Shown one piece after another: positions 32,622 to 42,045 of a stretch of DNA of 64,000 nt (within the stretch, counting starts at the first letter, position 1; each line of letters opens with the position of its first letter). Source of the stretch: Mangrovimicrobium sp033283325 (GTDB lineage: Bacteria > Pseudomonadota > Gammaproteobacteria > Pseudomonadales > Halieaceae). Made by a program: the position numbers and the translations under genes. The stretch covers positions 1 through 64,000 of the forward strand of contig JAWMQO010000003.1 in assembly GCA_033283325.1 (NCBI GenBank). Direction: 5' to 3'. The notes beneath the pieces are model-generated. The model was given only the letters and a program-made list of their open reading frames with translations, was not told the origin of the DNA and did no database searches.

Positions 32622-34310
32622 TCAGGCATCGTTCTGGTAGATGTGGACGTCCCGCTGCGGGAAGGGGATGGAGACGCCTTCCCGGTCGAAGCGCAGCTTG
32701 ACCTCACGGGTGATGTCCCAGTAGACATTCCAGTAATCCTGGGTTTTCACCCAGGGGCGAACGACAAAGTTCACCGAGGAATCACCGAGCTGGTGGACCT
32801 TGATCAGCCACTCGGGCTCCCTCAGCACCTTCTCGTGGTCTTCCAGTACGGAGTGGAGTACCCGTTCCGCTTTCTCGATGTCATCGCCGTAGCTGATGCC
32901 GAAGACCATATCCACACGCCGCACCTTCTGCGCAGTGACGTTCTTGATCACGTCACCCCAGATCTTGCTGTTGGGCACTACCAGGATCTGGTTGTCGATG
33001 GTGGCGATGGTGGTGGAGACCAGGCTCATTTTCTTCACCAGGCCCTCGATCCCCGCGACCACGACATAATCATCCACGTCGAACGGTCGGTAGATCAGGA
33101 TCATGCCGCCGGAGGCGAAGTTGCCGAGGGTATCCTGCAGGGCGAAACCGACAATGAAACCCGCCACGCCGAAACCAGCCAGCATGGGGCCCAGGGAGAT
33201 TCCGATCTGCCCCAGCGCGATCAGCAGGCCCACCAGGGTGACCAGGCCGCCAGAGAGTGAAACCAGGGTGTTCTTGTGCAACGTCGACATCGTCACGCCG
33301 GGCCGGTCACAGGCCGCCCGTACGCCTTTTCTCGCCAGGCGGCCCAGCGCGTAAAAGGCCATGATAATCAGGAGGAACACCACGGTGTTGAAGATGAAGT
33401 TCGGCGCCCGGGTGACCAGGGAATCCTTGATGCTGCGCCAGGAATCTTCCAGCAGGGTGGCGATGGCACCGCTCTCCAGGGTCGACAGGCTCAGGCCCTG
33501 GCCCTGCTGCACCAGCACCGCCCGGTACTCCTGGGTTGGAATGCCCTGCTTGTCGAGCACGCCGATCGCCGAGGAAAGATAGCCCAGGTCCTTTTTCTGC
33601 GTCCGGCTCAGGCTGGCGATGGCGGTTTTCAGGTCGGCGTTATCGCGTTCGAGGGCCTGCCGCGCGCGCAGCTCGCGCAGCACGCTGCCGTTGTACTCCA
33701 GGCGTCCCACCAGGGCTTCCACCTGCAACCTGATCATGGGGCGGAACTGGTCTGCGATATCCTCTGCCGGGATGGAGAGCTTGCGAAAACCCTCGATCAC
33801 GCCGACCAGCGCCGTGTAGTAGCGAAAACGCAGGTCCTGGATCGCGTGCACCTGCGCTTCCATCGAGATGGCGTCCGCTCCGCTTAACGATTCCAGTTCC
33901 TGCAGGTGCGCGGATATCCGGTCGCCCAGCGAATCCACACGATGGAGGATGCGCTCGCCGGCAAAGGTAAGGTAGGGCTGCAATAATTCACGGCCCTGTT
34001 CGCGCTGGGGGTCGTCTTCCGGCAGGGCGGCTACGGTGCCGACCAGTTTGTCCAGCTCCTGCAGGGTGCGGAAGGCGAGGTCATCGCGGCGGGTTATCAG
34101 GGAACGGTGGTAACGTTCCGGGGCGCTGCCGATCTCCTCGTTCAACTGCTCGAGGGCTTCGATCCTGCTCTGCAGGCCCTTCGCCATATCCTGCACCGAC
34201 ACCGCTGGCGCCGCCTCGTTTTCCTCCGTGGAGGCCGCGGCGGGAAGCGCCAGGCAGATGGCCAGCGTGAGACTGCCCAGCAGCACCGCACAGAAGCGCA
34301 GTAGAGGCAT
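32622..34310 (-). CDS. MscS-family mechanosensitive channel with a large periplasmic domain
   Basis: A 562-residue protein. The signal peptide (GSLTLAICLALPAAAST) is followed by a long helical periplasmic region to about residue 290. Then come hydrophobic helices (FIFNTVVFLLIIMAFYALGRLA, VSLSGGLVTLVGLLIALGQIG) and the pore helix GFGVAGFIVGFALQDTLGNFASGGMILIYRPFDVDDYVVV. The cytoplasmic beta domain follows (IVVPNSKIWGDVIKNVTAQKVRR). This is the MscS core. It is 5 bp downstream of the DAHP synthase gene on the same strand and is probably cotranscribed with it. Confidence 0.88.
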   Translation of the reverse strand: MPLLRFCAVLLGSLTLAICLALPAAASTEENEAAPAVSVQDMAKGLQSRIEALEQLNEEIGSAPERYHRSLITRRDDLAFRTLQELDKLVGTVAALPEDDPQREQGRELLQPYLTFAGERILHRVDSLGDRISAHLQELESLSGADAISMEAQVHAIQDLRFRYYTALVGVIEGFRKLSIPAEDIADQFRPMIRLQVEALVGRLEYNGSVLRELRARQALERDNADLKTAIASLSRTQKKDLGYLSSAIGVLDKQGIPTQEYRAVLVQQGQGLSLSTLESGAIATLLEDSWRSIKDSLVTRAPNFIFNTVVFLLIIMAFYALGRLARKGVRAACDRPGVTMSTLHKNTLVSLSGGLVTLVGLLIALGQIGISLGPMLAGFGVAGFIVGFALQDTLGNFASGGMILIYRPFDVDDYVVVAGIEGLVKKMSLVSTTIATIDNQILVVPNSKIWGDVIKNVTAQKVRRVDMVFGISYGDDIEKAERVLHSVLEDHEKVLREPEWLIKVHQLGDSSVNFVVRPWVKTQDYWNVYWDITREVKLRFDREGVSIPFPQRDVHIYQNDA

Positions 34311-34315
34311 CGGGA

Positions 34316-35371
34316 TCAGCTTCCCCGCCGCTCCCGCACGGCGGCGGCGAGATCCCGCAACAGCGGAACGGTATCATCCCAGCAGACGCAGGGATCGGTG
34401 ATGCTCTGGCCGTAGACCAGCGACTGGCCCGGGACCACATCCTGCCGCCCCTCCTCCAGGTTGCTCTCCAGCATCACGCCGAAAATGCTGCGATTTCCCC
34501 GCGCCACCTGGCTGGCGACGTCGCGGGCGACATCGATCTGGCGGGCCGGGATCTTGCGGCTGTTGGCGTGGGAGGCGTCGATCATGATGCGCGCCGGCAG
34601 GCCCGCTTTGGCCAGCATGGCGCTGGCGTCATCGACGGAGAACATGTCGTAGTTCGGGTGTTTCCCGCCGCGCAGGATGATGTGGCAATCCTCGTTACCC
34701 GAGGTCTGGAAGATCGCCGAGCGCCCTTGCTTGGTCACCGAGAGGAAGTGGTGGGGCCGGGAGGCGGACTTGATCGCATCGATCGCCACCTGGATGTCGC
34801 CGTCGGTGGCGTTCTTGAAACCCACCGGGCAGGACAGCCCCGAGGCCAGTTCGCGGTGAGTCTGGCTCTCGGTGGTGCGGGCGCCGATCGCCCCCCAGGA
34901 CACCAGGTCGGCGAGGTACTGGGGGCTGATCAGGTCGAGATATTCGGTACCGGTGGGCAGGCCCATGTCCGCGAGATCCGCAAGCAACTGCCGTGCGATG
35001 TGCAGGCCCTTGTTGATCTGGAAAGTGTTGTTGAGGTCGGGATCGTTGATCAGGCCTTTCCAGCCCACGGTGGTGCGGGGCTTTTCGAAATAGACCCGCA
35101 TCACCACCAGCAACTCCGCTGCCAGCTCGTCCGAGAGGGCTTTCAGGCGGCCGGCATAATCCATCGCCGCTTCGGTGTCGTGGATCGAGCAGGGGCCGAC
35201 CACCACCAGCAGGCGGTCGTCGTCACCGGAGAGAATGGCGTGCATCGCCCGCCGCGCCCCGGCCACGGTTTCCGCCGCGGGTTCGGTGACGCTGATTTCC
35301 CTGATCAATTGTTCGGGGGCCATCAACTCCCGGGTCTTCTGGATACGTAAATCGTCGGTATTCGTGGTCAT
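34316..35371 (-). CDS. 3-deoxy-7-phosphoheptulonate synthase (DAHP synthase, class I)
   Basis: A 351-residue type I DAHP synthase, which joins phosphoenolpyruvate and erythrose 4-phosphate in the first step of aromatic synthesis. Motifs include VVGPCSIHDTEAAMDYA, YFEKPRTTVGWKGLINDPDL, GAIGARTTESQTHRELASGLS, and IMIDASHANSRK (metal site). It ends in QSLVYGQSITDPCVCWDDTV. Which aromatic amino acid inhibits it cannot be told from sequence. It precedes the MscS gene on the same strand. Confidence 0.95.
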   Translation of the reverse strand: MTTNTDDLRIQKTRELMAPEQLIREISVTEPAAETVAGARRAMHAILSGDDDRLLVVVGPCSIHDTEAAMDYAGRLKALSDELAAELLVVMRVYFEKPRTTVGWKGLINDPDLNNTFQINKGLHIARQLLADLADMGLPTGTEYLDLISPQYLADLVSWGAIGARTTESQTHRELASGLSCPVGFKNATDGDIQVAIDAIKSASRPHHFLSVTKQGRSAIFQTSGNEDCHIILRGGKHPNYDMFSVDDASAMLAKAGLPARIMIDASHANSRKIPARQIDVARDVASQVARGNRSIFGVMLESNLEEGRQDVVPGQSLVYGQSITDPCVCWDDTVPLLRDLAAAVRERRGS

Positions 35372-35477
35372 TTCTGTTACATCCAGTACGCCCCGCGCAG
35401 GGCGCGGGCAAAAGCAATTCGGAAAAACGCCTACTATAGCATTTCAGGCTGCCGGGGCCGTGGCTTCGCCAGCGGTA

Positions 35478-35975
35478 TTATTGCGCTGCCCAGTACTCAT
35501 CCAGCAGGCTGCCGACGGTATTGGCCACCACCAGGTGAGCGGCATACCAGGTGTGCAGGCAGCGGATACGGCCGAAGTCTGCAATTCCGCCAATGCCCTT
35601 GCTGGCCAGTACCGCAGCGTAGCCCAGCTGCGCCAGGCGCGCCCGCTCCTGCTCGCTGATGTAGGTGTCGCGCAGTGCGATATGCCGGCGGTGATCTTCC
35701 GCCATCGCGGCCTGCAGGGCGGGGTCGGCATCGATCCGCGCCTGTAGTTCGGCGATCAGGCCACCCGCCTCGATGCCGTCGATACGGTAATTCAGCTCGG
35801 CATCCACCAGCCAGAACAGGGTGGGAAAGGGCTTGTCCTCCACCAGTGACGCCACCCGTATCACCATCGGCCGCCCGTCCGCATGCGCCACGGGGATGGC
35901 CTCCAGTCCGCGGGGCTCCCGCCCCAGCAGTTCACGCACCTGGGCAATTTGTTCCTCGGTCAATGACTCACTCAT
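35478..35975 (-). CDS. DUF501 family protein
   Basis: A 165-residue protein of the DUF501 family: LLGREPRGLEAIPVAHADGRPMVIRVASLV near the start, KPFPTLFWLVDAELNYRIDGIEAGGLI in the middle, and GIGGIADFGRIRCLHTWYAAHLVVANTVGSLLDEYW at the end. This layout, with a conserved Cys-His pair (RCLHTWY), defines DUF501; function is unknown. ATG 35975 is used because upstream codons run into the divergent B12 promoter region. A low-homology extension there is rejected. Confidence 0.85.
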   Translation of the reverse strand: MSESLTEEQIAQVRELLGREPRGLEAIPVAHADGRPMVIRVASLVEDKPFPTLFWLVDAELNYRIDGIEAGGLIAELQARIDADPALQAAMAEDHRRHIALRDTYISEQERARLAQLGYAAVLASKGIGGIADFGRIRCLHTWYAAHLVVANTVGSLLDEYWAAQ

Positions 35976-36030
35976 CAGCTTCTCCACACGGGATGCGGAT
36001 TTTACGCCAATTCGCGTCCGCCGGCAGAAA

Positions 36031-36059
36031 TTGACAAGCACCCGGGCACCGCGCACAAT
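36031..36059 (+). promoter_or_regulatory. Probable promoter of the cobalamin operon
   Basis: A consensus -35 TTGACA at 36031-36036 and a weaker -10 CACAAT at 36054-36059 are separated by 17 bp. It lies directly upstream of the B12 riboswitch, so transcription would begin near 36066. Confidence 0.5.
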
Positions 36060-36068
36060 CCCGCCCGT

Positions 36069-36182
36069 ACCAGGTACCCGCCCCGAATTCGCGGACGGGT
36101 TAAATGGGAAGTGTGGTGTAATGCCACCGCTGCCCCCGCAACGGTATGCAGTCCCCGACTGTGAGCCCGACACCTGCCTGGT
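36069..36182 (+). ncRNA. Cobalamin (B12) riboswitch aptamer
   Basis: Hallmarks of the B12 aptamer are present: ACCAGG (36069-36074) pairs with CCTGGT (36177-36182) to close the outer stem. GGTTAAATGGGAAG marks the conserved core. CACCGCTGCCCCCGCAACGGT is typical of the central junction, and the B12 box AGCCCGACACCTGCCTGG lies near 36163-36180. It controls the btuB-cobO-cobQ-btuCDF operon. Confidence 0.93.
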
Positions 36183-36257
36183 GCAAAACCGATACCGATG
36201 GAGCGGAGGGCTTCATTAAGGTTGCTCGATGCCCACATCGCGTCTCCTGATCCCCTC

Positions 36258-36287
36258 CCTCAATCGCCACTTTTACGGCAATTGAGG
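36258..36287 (+). promoter_or_regulatory. Hairpin covering the btuB Shine-Dalgarno
   Basis: CCTCAAT (36258-36264) pairs with ATTGAGG (36281-36287), with an inner GCC/GGC pair. The GAGG of the 3' arm is the only good ribosome-binding site before ATG 36294. The hairpin would hide it, giving a translational off state if B12 binding to the aptamer favours it. Confidence 0.6.
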
Positions 36288-36293
36288 ATTCTC

Positions 36294-38141
36294 ATGAAAA
36301 TTTCGCCAGCAATTACCCTGCTCGCTGCCTGCGCGGCCAGTTCCTATACGCAAGCCAACAACCGGCTCGAAGAGGTCATCGTCACCTCCTCGCGCACCCC
36401 CATGTCCCTGCGCCAGCTCGGCACCTCGGTCTCCGTGGCCAACGAGGATGACATCCGCGCGCTGGGCTTCACCGCCCTGCAGGACGTACTGCGCACCCAG
36501 CCGGGTGTTTCGGTGACCAACAACGGCGGTGCCGGCAAGGTCTCCACCCTGCGCATCCGCGGCGAGGAGGGCTACCGCACCCGGGTATTCCTCGACGGCA
36601 TCGATGTTTCCGATACCAGTTCGCCCCAGTTCTCTCCCCGCGTCGAGCACCTGCAGAGTGCTGGCATCCAGCGGGTGGAAATCCTTCGTGGCCCCCAGGG
36701 CATGATGTACGGGGCCGACGCCGGCGGTGTCGTCAACATCAGCACCTGGGCCCCCGATGAAGGCTTCAGCGGCGATGTAAACGCGGAAGGGGGACGCTAT
36801 GGCAGCAGCCAGCTCGCGGCCAACCTCGGCTTCGGCGCGGAGCGACTCAATGCCAGTTTCTCTGCCGTGGACTACGAGACCGACGGTTTCAACTCACGCA
36901 GCAGCGACAATGTACTGCGCGACGACGACGGCTACGAGAACACCAGCCTGCACGGCCGGCTGGGCTGGCAGGCGACAGATGCCCTGTCGTTCAGTCTTGC
37001 CGGGCACAGTATCGACGGCGACAGTGAATACGACGGTTGCTATACCTCGATGGGCCTCCCTACCCAGCGCTGTAGCGGCGAGTTCGAGCAGCGCGCCTGG
37101 CGCGGCGGCGCCACCTGGGAAGGCGAACGCTTCAGCCACGAGCTGGCCTACAGCGCCAGCGACATGGACCGGGTCAATTACGCCGAGGGCCAGGAAAGCT
37201 ACGCCAACGACGGGGAACTGGAGAAGTGGACGTACCTCGGCAGTTTTTCCGGCGGCAAAAACCTGCGCCTGGTCTACGGCGTCGATCTCGAAACCGACAA
37301 GCTGACAGATAGCGGGGAGACTCGCAGCCGCGACAACGATGGCTACTTCCTCGAATACCAGGGCAGCTGGTGGCAGAACCTCCATCTCACCGCCGGCGCG
37401 CGCTACGATGACAACGACGATTTCGGCGACTTCACCTCCTGGCGCTTCAGCGCGGCCTGGGTGGTTCCTGTCGAGGGCGGTGAAATCAAGTACCGCGGCA
37501 CCTACGGCACCGGTTTCCGTGCGCCAAGCCTGTATGAAATCGCCTATAACGAAGGTCCCTATGCCTACGCACCAGCCAGGGGAACACAACTGGACGCAGA
37601 GGAAAGTGAAGGTTTTGACCTGGCCATTTCGTGGTACGGCAATGACGGCCTCTACCTCGAGGCGGTGTACTTCGACCAGTCGGTGGACAATGAAATCCGC
37701 TACGACCTCGTCAACTACTCGGGCTACCTGCAGGAAGGAGGTGAAACCGAATCCACCGGTATCGAGCTGATCGTCGAGTGGCCGCTGCTGGACAACCTGA
37801 GCCTCAGCGGGAATTACACCTACAACGACACGGAAAAAGCCGATGGCGAAGACCGCGCCTACCGCCCGGAACAGCTGGCCAACCTGGGTGTGATCTGGCG
37901 GCCGATGGATGAGCGCCTCAGCCTCGGCGTCTATGCGCGCACCTCACGTGACTCGGTGGACACAGTGGGTGAAGCGATGGACGATTACACCGTGGTGGAT
38001 GCCCGGATCAGTTTCGCGCTGTTTGCGGGGCTCGACCTCTACGGTCGGGTGGAAAATCTCTTCGACGAGGACTACGAGGAAGTTCCCACCTACAACAGCA
38101 GTAGCACCGCCGCCTATGCCGGCGTCCGCTACAGTTTTTAA
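36294..38141 (+). CDS. btuB: TonB-dependent cobalamin receptor
   Basis: A 615-residue outer-membrane receptor of usual BtuB length. The signal sequence (ITLLAACAASSYTQA) precedes the TonB box-like RLEEVIVTSSR. The plug contains LRTQPGVSVTNNGGAGKVSTLRIRGEEGYRTRVFLDG and RVEILRGPQGMMYGADAGGVVNI. The barrel ends in Phe (YAGVRYSF). It lies directly behind a B12 riboswitch and leads a B12 operon, which fixes the substrate as cobalamin or a precursor. Confidence 0.93.
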   Translation: MKISPAITLLAACAASSYTQANNRLEEVIVTSSRTPMSLRQLGTSVSVANEDDIRALGFTALQDVLRTQPGVSVTNNGGAGKVSTLRIRGEEGYRTRVFLDGIDVSDTSSPQFSPRVEHLQSAGIQRVEILRGPQGMMYGADAGGVVNISTWAPDEGFSGDVNAEGGRYGSSQLAANLGFGAERLNASFSAVDYETDGFNSRSSDNVLRDDDGYENTSLHGRLGWQATDALSFSLAGHSIDGDSEYDGCYTSMGLPTQRCSGEFEQRAWRGGATWEGERFSHELAYSASDMDRVNYAEGQESYANDGELEKWTYLGSFSGGKNLRLVYGVDLETDKLTDSGETRSRDNDGYFLEYQGSWWQNLHLTAGARYDDNDDFGDFTSWRFSAAWVVPVEGGEIKYRGTYGTGFRAPSLYEIAYNEGPYAYAPARGTQLDAEESEGFDLAISWYGNDGLYLEAVYFDQSVDNEIRYDLVNYSGYLQEGGETESTGIELIVEWPLLDNLSLSGNYTYNDTEKADGEDRAYRPEQLANLGVIWRPMDERLSLGVYARTSRDSVDTVGEAMDDYTVVDARISFALFAGLDLYGRVENLFDEDYEEVPTYNSSSTAAYAGVRYSF

Positions 38142-38169
38142 ACAGCGCCAACAGCAGTATGGGTAAAGC

Positions 38170-38778
38170 ATGAGCGACGAACGCAAGAACGCCAGGCACA
38201 AGGCCTCGATGGAAAAGCAGAAGGCCAAAGTGGATGCGCGTATCGAGGAGGCCCAGGTAGAGCGTGGCATCGCCCTGCTGATCACCGGTAACGGCAAGGG
38301 TAAAACCAGTTCCGGTTTCGGCATGGTGCTGCGCGCCCTGGGCTACGGACAGAAGGTCGGCGTCGTGCAGTTCATCAAGGGCCAGCAGCTCTCCGGCGAG
38401 GAGATCTACCTGCGGGATCACTGCCCGCAGGTGGAGTTCCACCAGATGGGTACCGGCTTCACCTGGAACACGCAGGATCGCGAGGGGGATATCGCCGCCG
38501 CGAAAAAAACCTGGGTGCTGGCGAAGGCGATGCTGGAAAACCCGGCATTCGACCTGGTGCTCCTCGACGAACTCACCTATATGCTGGCCTACGACTACCT
38601 GCCGGAAGACGAAGTGATCGCCGCCCTGCGCGACCGGCCACCGGAACAGAGCGTGGTGGTCACCGGGCGCGGCGGCGGCAGCGCGCTGCAGGAAATCATG
38701 GACACGGTGTCCGAGGTCAAGGACGTGAAACACGCGTTCCGCGCGGGCATCAAGGCACGCAAGGGCGTGGACTTCTGA
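38170..38778 (+). CDS. cobO: Cob(I)yrinic acid a,c-diamide adenosyltransferase
   Basis: A 202-residue CobA/CobO/BtuR-type adenosyltransferase. The ATP loop is LITGNGKGKTSSGFGMVLRA; VGVVQFIKGQQLSGEE and FDLVLLDELTYMLAYDYLP follow, then VVVTGRGGGSALQEIMDTVSEVKDVKHAF. It attaches the 5'-deoxyadenosyl group to reduced corrinoid. It is the second gene in the riboswitch-controlled operon, 28 bp after btuB. Confidence 0.95.
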   Translation: MSDERKNARHKASMEKQKAKVDARIEEAQVERGIALLITGNGKGKTSSGFGMVLRALGYGQKVGVVQFIKGQQLSGEEIYLRDHCPQVEFHQMGTGFTWNTQDREGDIAAAKKTWVLAKAMLENPAFDLVLLDELTYMLAYDYLPEDEVIAALRDRPPEQSVVVTGRGGGSALQEIMDTVSEVKDVKHAFRAGIKARKGVDF

Positions 38779-38795
38779 CTCCTCCCTTCTCACTC

Positions 38796-40238
38796 ATGGT
38801 GCAGGGCACCACCTCGGACGCCGGCAAGAGCATCCTCGTCACCGGCCTGTGCCGGGTACTGGCGCGCCGCGGTCTCGCGGTCGCGCCGTTCAAACCCCAG
38901 AACATGTCACTCAACAGCGCGGTCACTCCCGAGGGCGGCGAGATCGGTCGCGCGCAGGCACTGCAGGCGCTGGCGGCGCGCATCCCGGCCCACGTCGACA
39001 TGAACCCGGTGCTGCTCAAGCCCAGCAGTGACAGTAGCGCCCAGGTCATACTCTGCGGCAAGGCTATCGAGGATCTCGATGCCCGGGAGTACCACGACTA
39101 CAAGCGGGTTGCCATGGACACCGTGCTCGGTGCATGGGAACGCCTCGGCAGGCACTACCAGGCGCTGGTCGTCGAGGGCGCCGGCAGCCCCGCGGAAATC
39201 AACCTGCGCGAGGGCGATATCGCCAACATGGGCTTTGCCGAAGCGGCGGACGTTCCGGTGATCCTGGTCGCCGACATCGACCGCGGCGGGGTTTTCGCCC
39301 ACCTGGTGGGCACCCTGGAGTTGCTCTCGCCGAGCGAACGCGAGCGGGTCCAGGGCTTCGTCATCAACCGCTTTCGCGGCGACCCCGCCCTGCTGCAGGG
39401 CGGCCTGGACTGGCTGGAAGCGCGCACCGGCAAACCCGTGCTCGGGGTGCTTCCCTACCTCCACAACCTCCGCCTGGACGCGGAAGACGCCATCCAGACG
39501 GAACAGGCGGGCAGCGGTGAGCGCCTGCGGGTGGTGGTCCCGGTGCTACCGCGCATCTCCAACCACACGGATTTCGACGCGCTGCGCCTGCACGAGCAGG
39601 TGGACCTGCGCTACGTCGGCAGTAACGAAGTGCCACCCGGTGCCGACCTGGTGATCCTCCCCGGCAGCAAGAACGTGCGCGCGGACCTCGAGTGGCTGCG
39701 CGGCAACCGCTGGGATAGCTACCTGCATCGCCACCTGCGCTACGGCGGCAAGGTACTCGGTATCTGCGGCGGGCTGCAGATGCTCGGACGGAGCATCGCC
39801 GATCCCCACGGGGTGGAGAGCGCGGCCGGTGAGAGCCCCGGGCTGGGTCTGCTCGACATCGATACCACGCTGCTGCCCGGCAAGACGCTACGCAATGTCA
39901 GCGGCAGCGCAGCCAGCCTGAACTGCGCGATCTCCGGGTACGAGATCCACTGCGGTGTCAGTGAGCGTTTTGCCGACGCGGCGCCTTTCGCCGTGCTCGA
40001 AGGTGGCCGGGAAGACGGCGCCGTCTCCGCCGACGGGCATGTAGCCGGCACTTATCTCCACGGCCTGTTCGATACTGCCGATGCCAGCGCCGCTCTGCTG
40101 CGTTGGGCGGGGCTGGAAGCTGCCCCGTGCACAAGCCTCGCCGCGCTGCGGGAGAGCGAGATCGAACGGCTCGCGGATTGCATCGAAAACCACCTCGATC
40201 TCGAGGGCCTGTTCCCCCAATGGTTCGCCAGCGCCTGA
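38796..40238 (+). CDS. cobQ: Cobyric acid synthase
   Basis: A 480-residue CobQ/CbiP. The N-terminal DTBS-like half starts MVQGTTSDAGKSILVTGLCR (P-loop) and includes KPQNMSLNSAVTPEGGEIGRAQALQA. The C-terminal glutamine amidotransferase domain has LGICGGLQMLGRSIADP with catalytic Cys and a GTYLHGLFD segment with the His. It amidates adenosyl-cobyrinic acid a,c-diamide at b, d, e and g. No Shine-Dalgarno is seen before ATG 38796; coupling to cobO may drive initiation. It overlaps btuC (TGATG). Confidence 0.95.
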   Translation: MVQGTTSDAGKSILVTGLCRVLARRGLAVAPFKPQNMSLNSAVTPEGGEIGRAQALQALAARIPAHVDMNPVLLKPSSDSSAQVILCGKAIEDLDAREYHDYKRVAMDTVLGAWERLGRHYQALVVEGAGSPAEINLREGDIANMGFAEAADVPVILVADIDRGGVFAHLVGTLELLSPSERERVQGFVINRFRGDPALLQGGLDWLEARTGKPVLGVLPYLHNLRLDAEDAIQTEQAGSGERLRVVVPVLPRISNHTDFDALRLHEQVDLRYVGSNEVPPGADLVILPGSKNVRADLEWLRGNRWDSYLHRHLRYGGKVLGICGGLQMLGRSIADPHGVESAAGESPGLGLLDIDTTLLPGKTLRNVSGSAASLNCAISGYEIHCGVSERFADAAPFAVLEGGREDGAVSADGHVAGTYLHGLFDTADASAALLRWAGLEAAPCTSLAALRESEIERLADCIENHLDLEGLFPQWFASA

Positions 40239-41263
40239 TGTCTGCAAACGCCTCCCGCGCCCGCCTGCTGTTGACAGTGCAGCTCGCACTGCTTCCCCTC
40301 GCCCTGATCGGCGCCCTCTCCCTGGGCAGCGTGAGTCTCGGACTGGGGCAGAGCATCGCCGCGCTGTTCGACCTGGAGAGCGGCGGCCAGGCGGCGGCCA
40401 TCGTACAGCAGATCCGCCTGCCCCGCGCCCTGATGGCCGCGCTGGTGGGCGCCATGCTGGGCATCAGCGGGGCCGCGATGCAGGGCATCTTCCGCAACCC
40501 GCTGGCCGATCCCTCACTGATCGGAGTGACTTCAGGTGCCACCCTGGGCGCCAGCCTGGTCATCGCCTTCAGCGGCCAGTGGATCGAGGGTTTCAGCGGC
40601 CTGACCCTGATCTCCTTCGGCGCCTTCAGCGGCGGGATTTGTGCCGTCGTCGTTGTCTACCGGCTGGCACGGGTGGAAACCGGCACCTCCGTCGCCACCA
40701 TGCTCCTCGCCGGCATCGCCATCACCGCCCTGGCGGGGGCCTGCGGCAATATCCTCGAACTGTTTTCCAGCAACGAGACCCTGCGGCGGATCAGCCTCTG
40801 GCGCATGGGTGGGCTCGACGGCGCGGACTACCCGCGCCTGGGCGTCGCGCTGCTGGCCACGCTGGCCTGCTGCGCCCTGCTGCCGCGCTTTTCCACCGCG
40901 CTCAACGCCCTGCTGCTCGGCGAATCGGAGGCACGCTACCTGGGCATCGATGTGGAGCGGGTGAAGGGCATGATCATCCTGCTTGTCGCCCTCGCGGTGG
41001 GCTGTTCCGTTGCCCTCGCAGGCACTATTGCCTTTGTCGGCCTGGTGGTGCCGCATATCGTGCGCATGCTGATCGGCCCGGACCACCGTTACCTGCTGCC
41101 CGCCTCGGCACTGGCCGGCGCCCTGCTACTGACCGTAGCCGACACCCTGGCGCGCACGGTCATCGCGCCCACCGAATTACCCGTCGGCGTGGTTACCGCG
41201 CTGCTCGGCGTGCCGTTTTTTGTCTCCCTCCTGCGGCGCCGCCGCGACTACGGAATGGGCTGA
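40238..41263 (+). CDS. btuC: Cobalamin ABC transporter permease (FecCD/BtuC family)
   Basis: A 341-residue permease with about ten membrane helices. Typical FecCD motifs are QQIRLPRALMAALVGAMLGISGAAMQGIFRNPLADPSLIGVTSGATLGA and GTIAFVGLVVPHIVRMLIGPDHRYLLPASALAGA. It ends TELPVGVVTALLGVPFFVSLLRR. The first codon overlaps the cobQ stop, and its stop overlaps btuD, so the three genes are translationally coupled. Confidence 0.92.
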   Translation: MSANASRARLLLTVQLALLPLALIGALSLGSVSLGLGQSIAALFDLESGGQAAAIVQQIRLPRALMAALVGAMLGISGAAMQGIFRNPLADPSLIGVTSGATLGASLVIAFSGQWIEGFSGLTLISFGAFSGGICAVVVVYRLARVETGTSVATMLLAGIAITALAGACGNILELFSSNETLRRISLWRMGGLDGADYPRLGVALLATLACCALLPRFSTALNALLLGESEARYLGIDVERVKGMIILLVALAVGCSVALAGTIAFVGLVVPHIVRMLIGPDHRYLLPASALAGALLLTVADTLARTVIAPTELPVGVVTALLGVPFFVSLLRRRRDYGMG

Positions 41264-42045
41264 TGGGCGCCCTGCTGGAAGTGCGGGATGTGCACGCCTC
41301 GCCCTACGGTGCGGCGCTGCTGCGCAACATCGATTTTCAGCTCGAACCCGGTGCGACCCTCGGCCTGGTCGGACCCAACGGCGCCGGCAAGAGCAGCCTG
41401 CTGCACTGTGTCGCAGGCGGGCTGCCCATCAGCAGCGGGGCGATTGCCCTCGGCGGCACCCCACTCGAAAACTGGCCGCAGTTGCAGCGCGCCCGCTGCC
41501 TGGCAATGCAAACCCAGCACGCCAGCCTGAATTTTCCCTTTTCAGTCGAAGAAGTCGTTCTGCTGGGCCGCATTCCCCACGCCTCCGGCTTCGCTGCCGA
41601 TCGCGCTATCCTCGAGGAAGTGCTGGAAGCCACCGACACTGCGGAGTTGCGCGAGCGACGCTATACCCGCCTCTCCGGCGGCGAGCGCCAGCGGGTTCAA
41701 CTGGCCCGGGCGGTAGCGCAGCTTTGGCGCGAGGAAGACGCGGCGGGTCGACTGTTGCTGCTGGACGAACCGAGCGCGGCACTGGACCCCGCTCACCAGC
41801 GCATGGTGATGAACGTGGTTGCGCGCATCGCCGCCAGTGGCTGTGCGGTGATCATCGCCAGTCACGACTTCAACCTGCTGTCGGCCCACGTTGACCAGGT
41901 GCTGGTGATGCGCGAGGGACGCCAGCACGCCTGCGGCAGTCCGCGGGAAGTGCTTACCGAAGAACTCTTCGACGAGATATTCCAGGTCCCGGTGCGAATC
42001 GTTGCCCACCCGGTATCGGGCAGGCCCCTGGTCATCCAGCAATGA
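41263..42045 (+). CDS. btuD: Cobalamin ABC transporter ATP-binding protein
   Basis: A 260-residue ABC ATPase. Walker A is LGLVGPNGAGKSSLL, the Q-loop is in LAMQTQHASLNFPFSVEEVV, the signature is RLSGGERQRVQLARAVAQL, Walker B is RLLLLDEPSAALDP, and the switch His is in VIIASHDFN. This is the FecE/HmuV/BtuD group. The operon context and riboswitch make cobalamin the substrate; it overlaps btuC (TGATG) and btuF (ATGA). Confidence 0.92.
   Translation: MGALLEVRDVHASPYGAALLRNIDFQLEPGATLGLVGPNGAGKSSLLHCVAGGLPISSGAIALGGTPLENWPQLQRARCLAMQTQHASLNFPFSVEEVVLLGRIPHASGFAADRAILEEVLEATDTAELRERRYTRLSGGERQRVQLARAVAQLWREEDAAGRLLLLDEPSAALDPAHQRMVMNVVARIAASGCAVIIASHDFNLLSAHVDQVLVMREGRQHACGSPREVLTEELFDEIFQVPVRIVAHPVSGRPLVIQQ

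Noticed and set aside
38796..38796. Frameshift or missing start of cobQ because no ribosome-binding site is visible
   Set aside because: The protein begins exactly at the conserved MVQGTTSDAGKS, so the reading is intact; coupling to cobO explains weak initiation.
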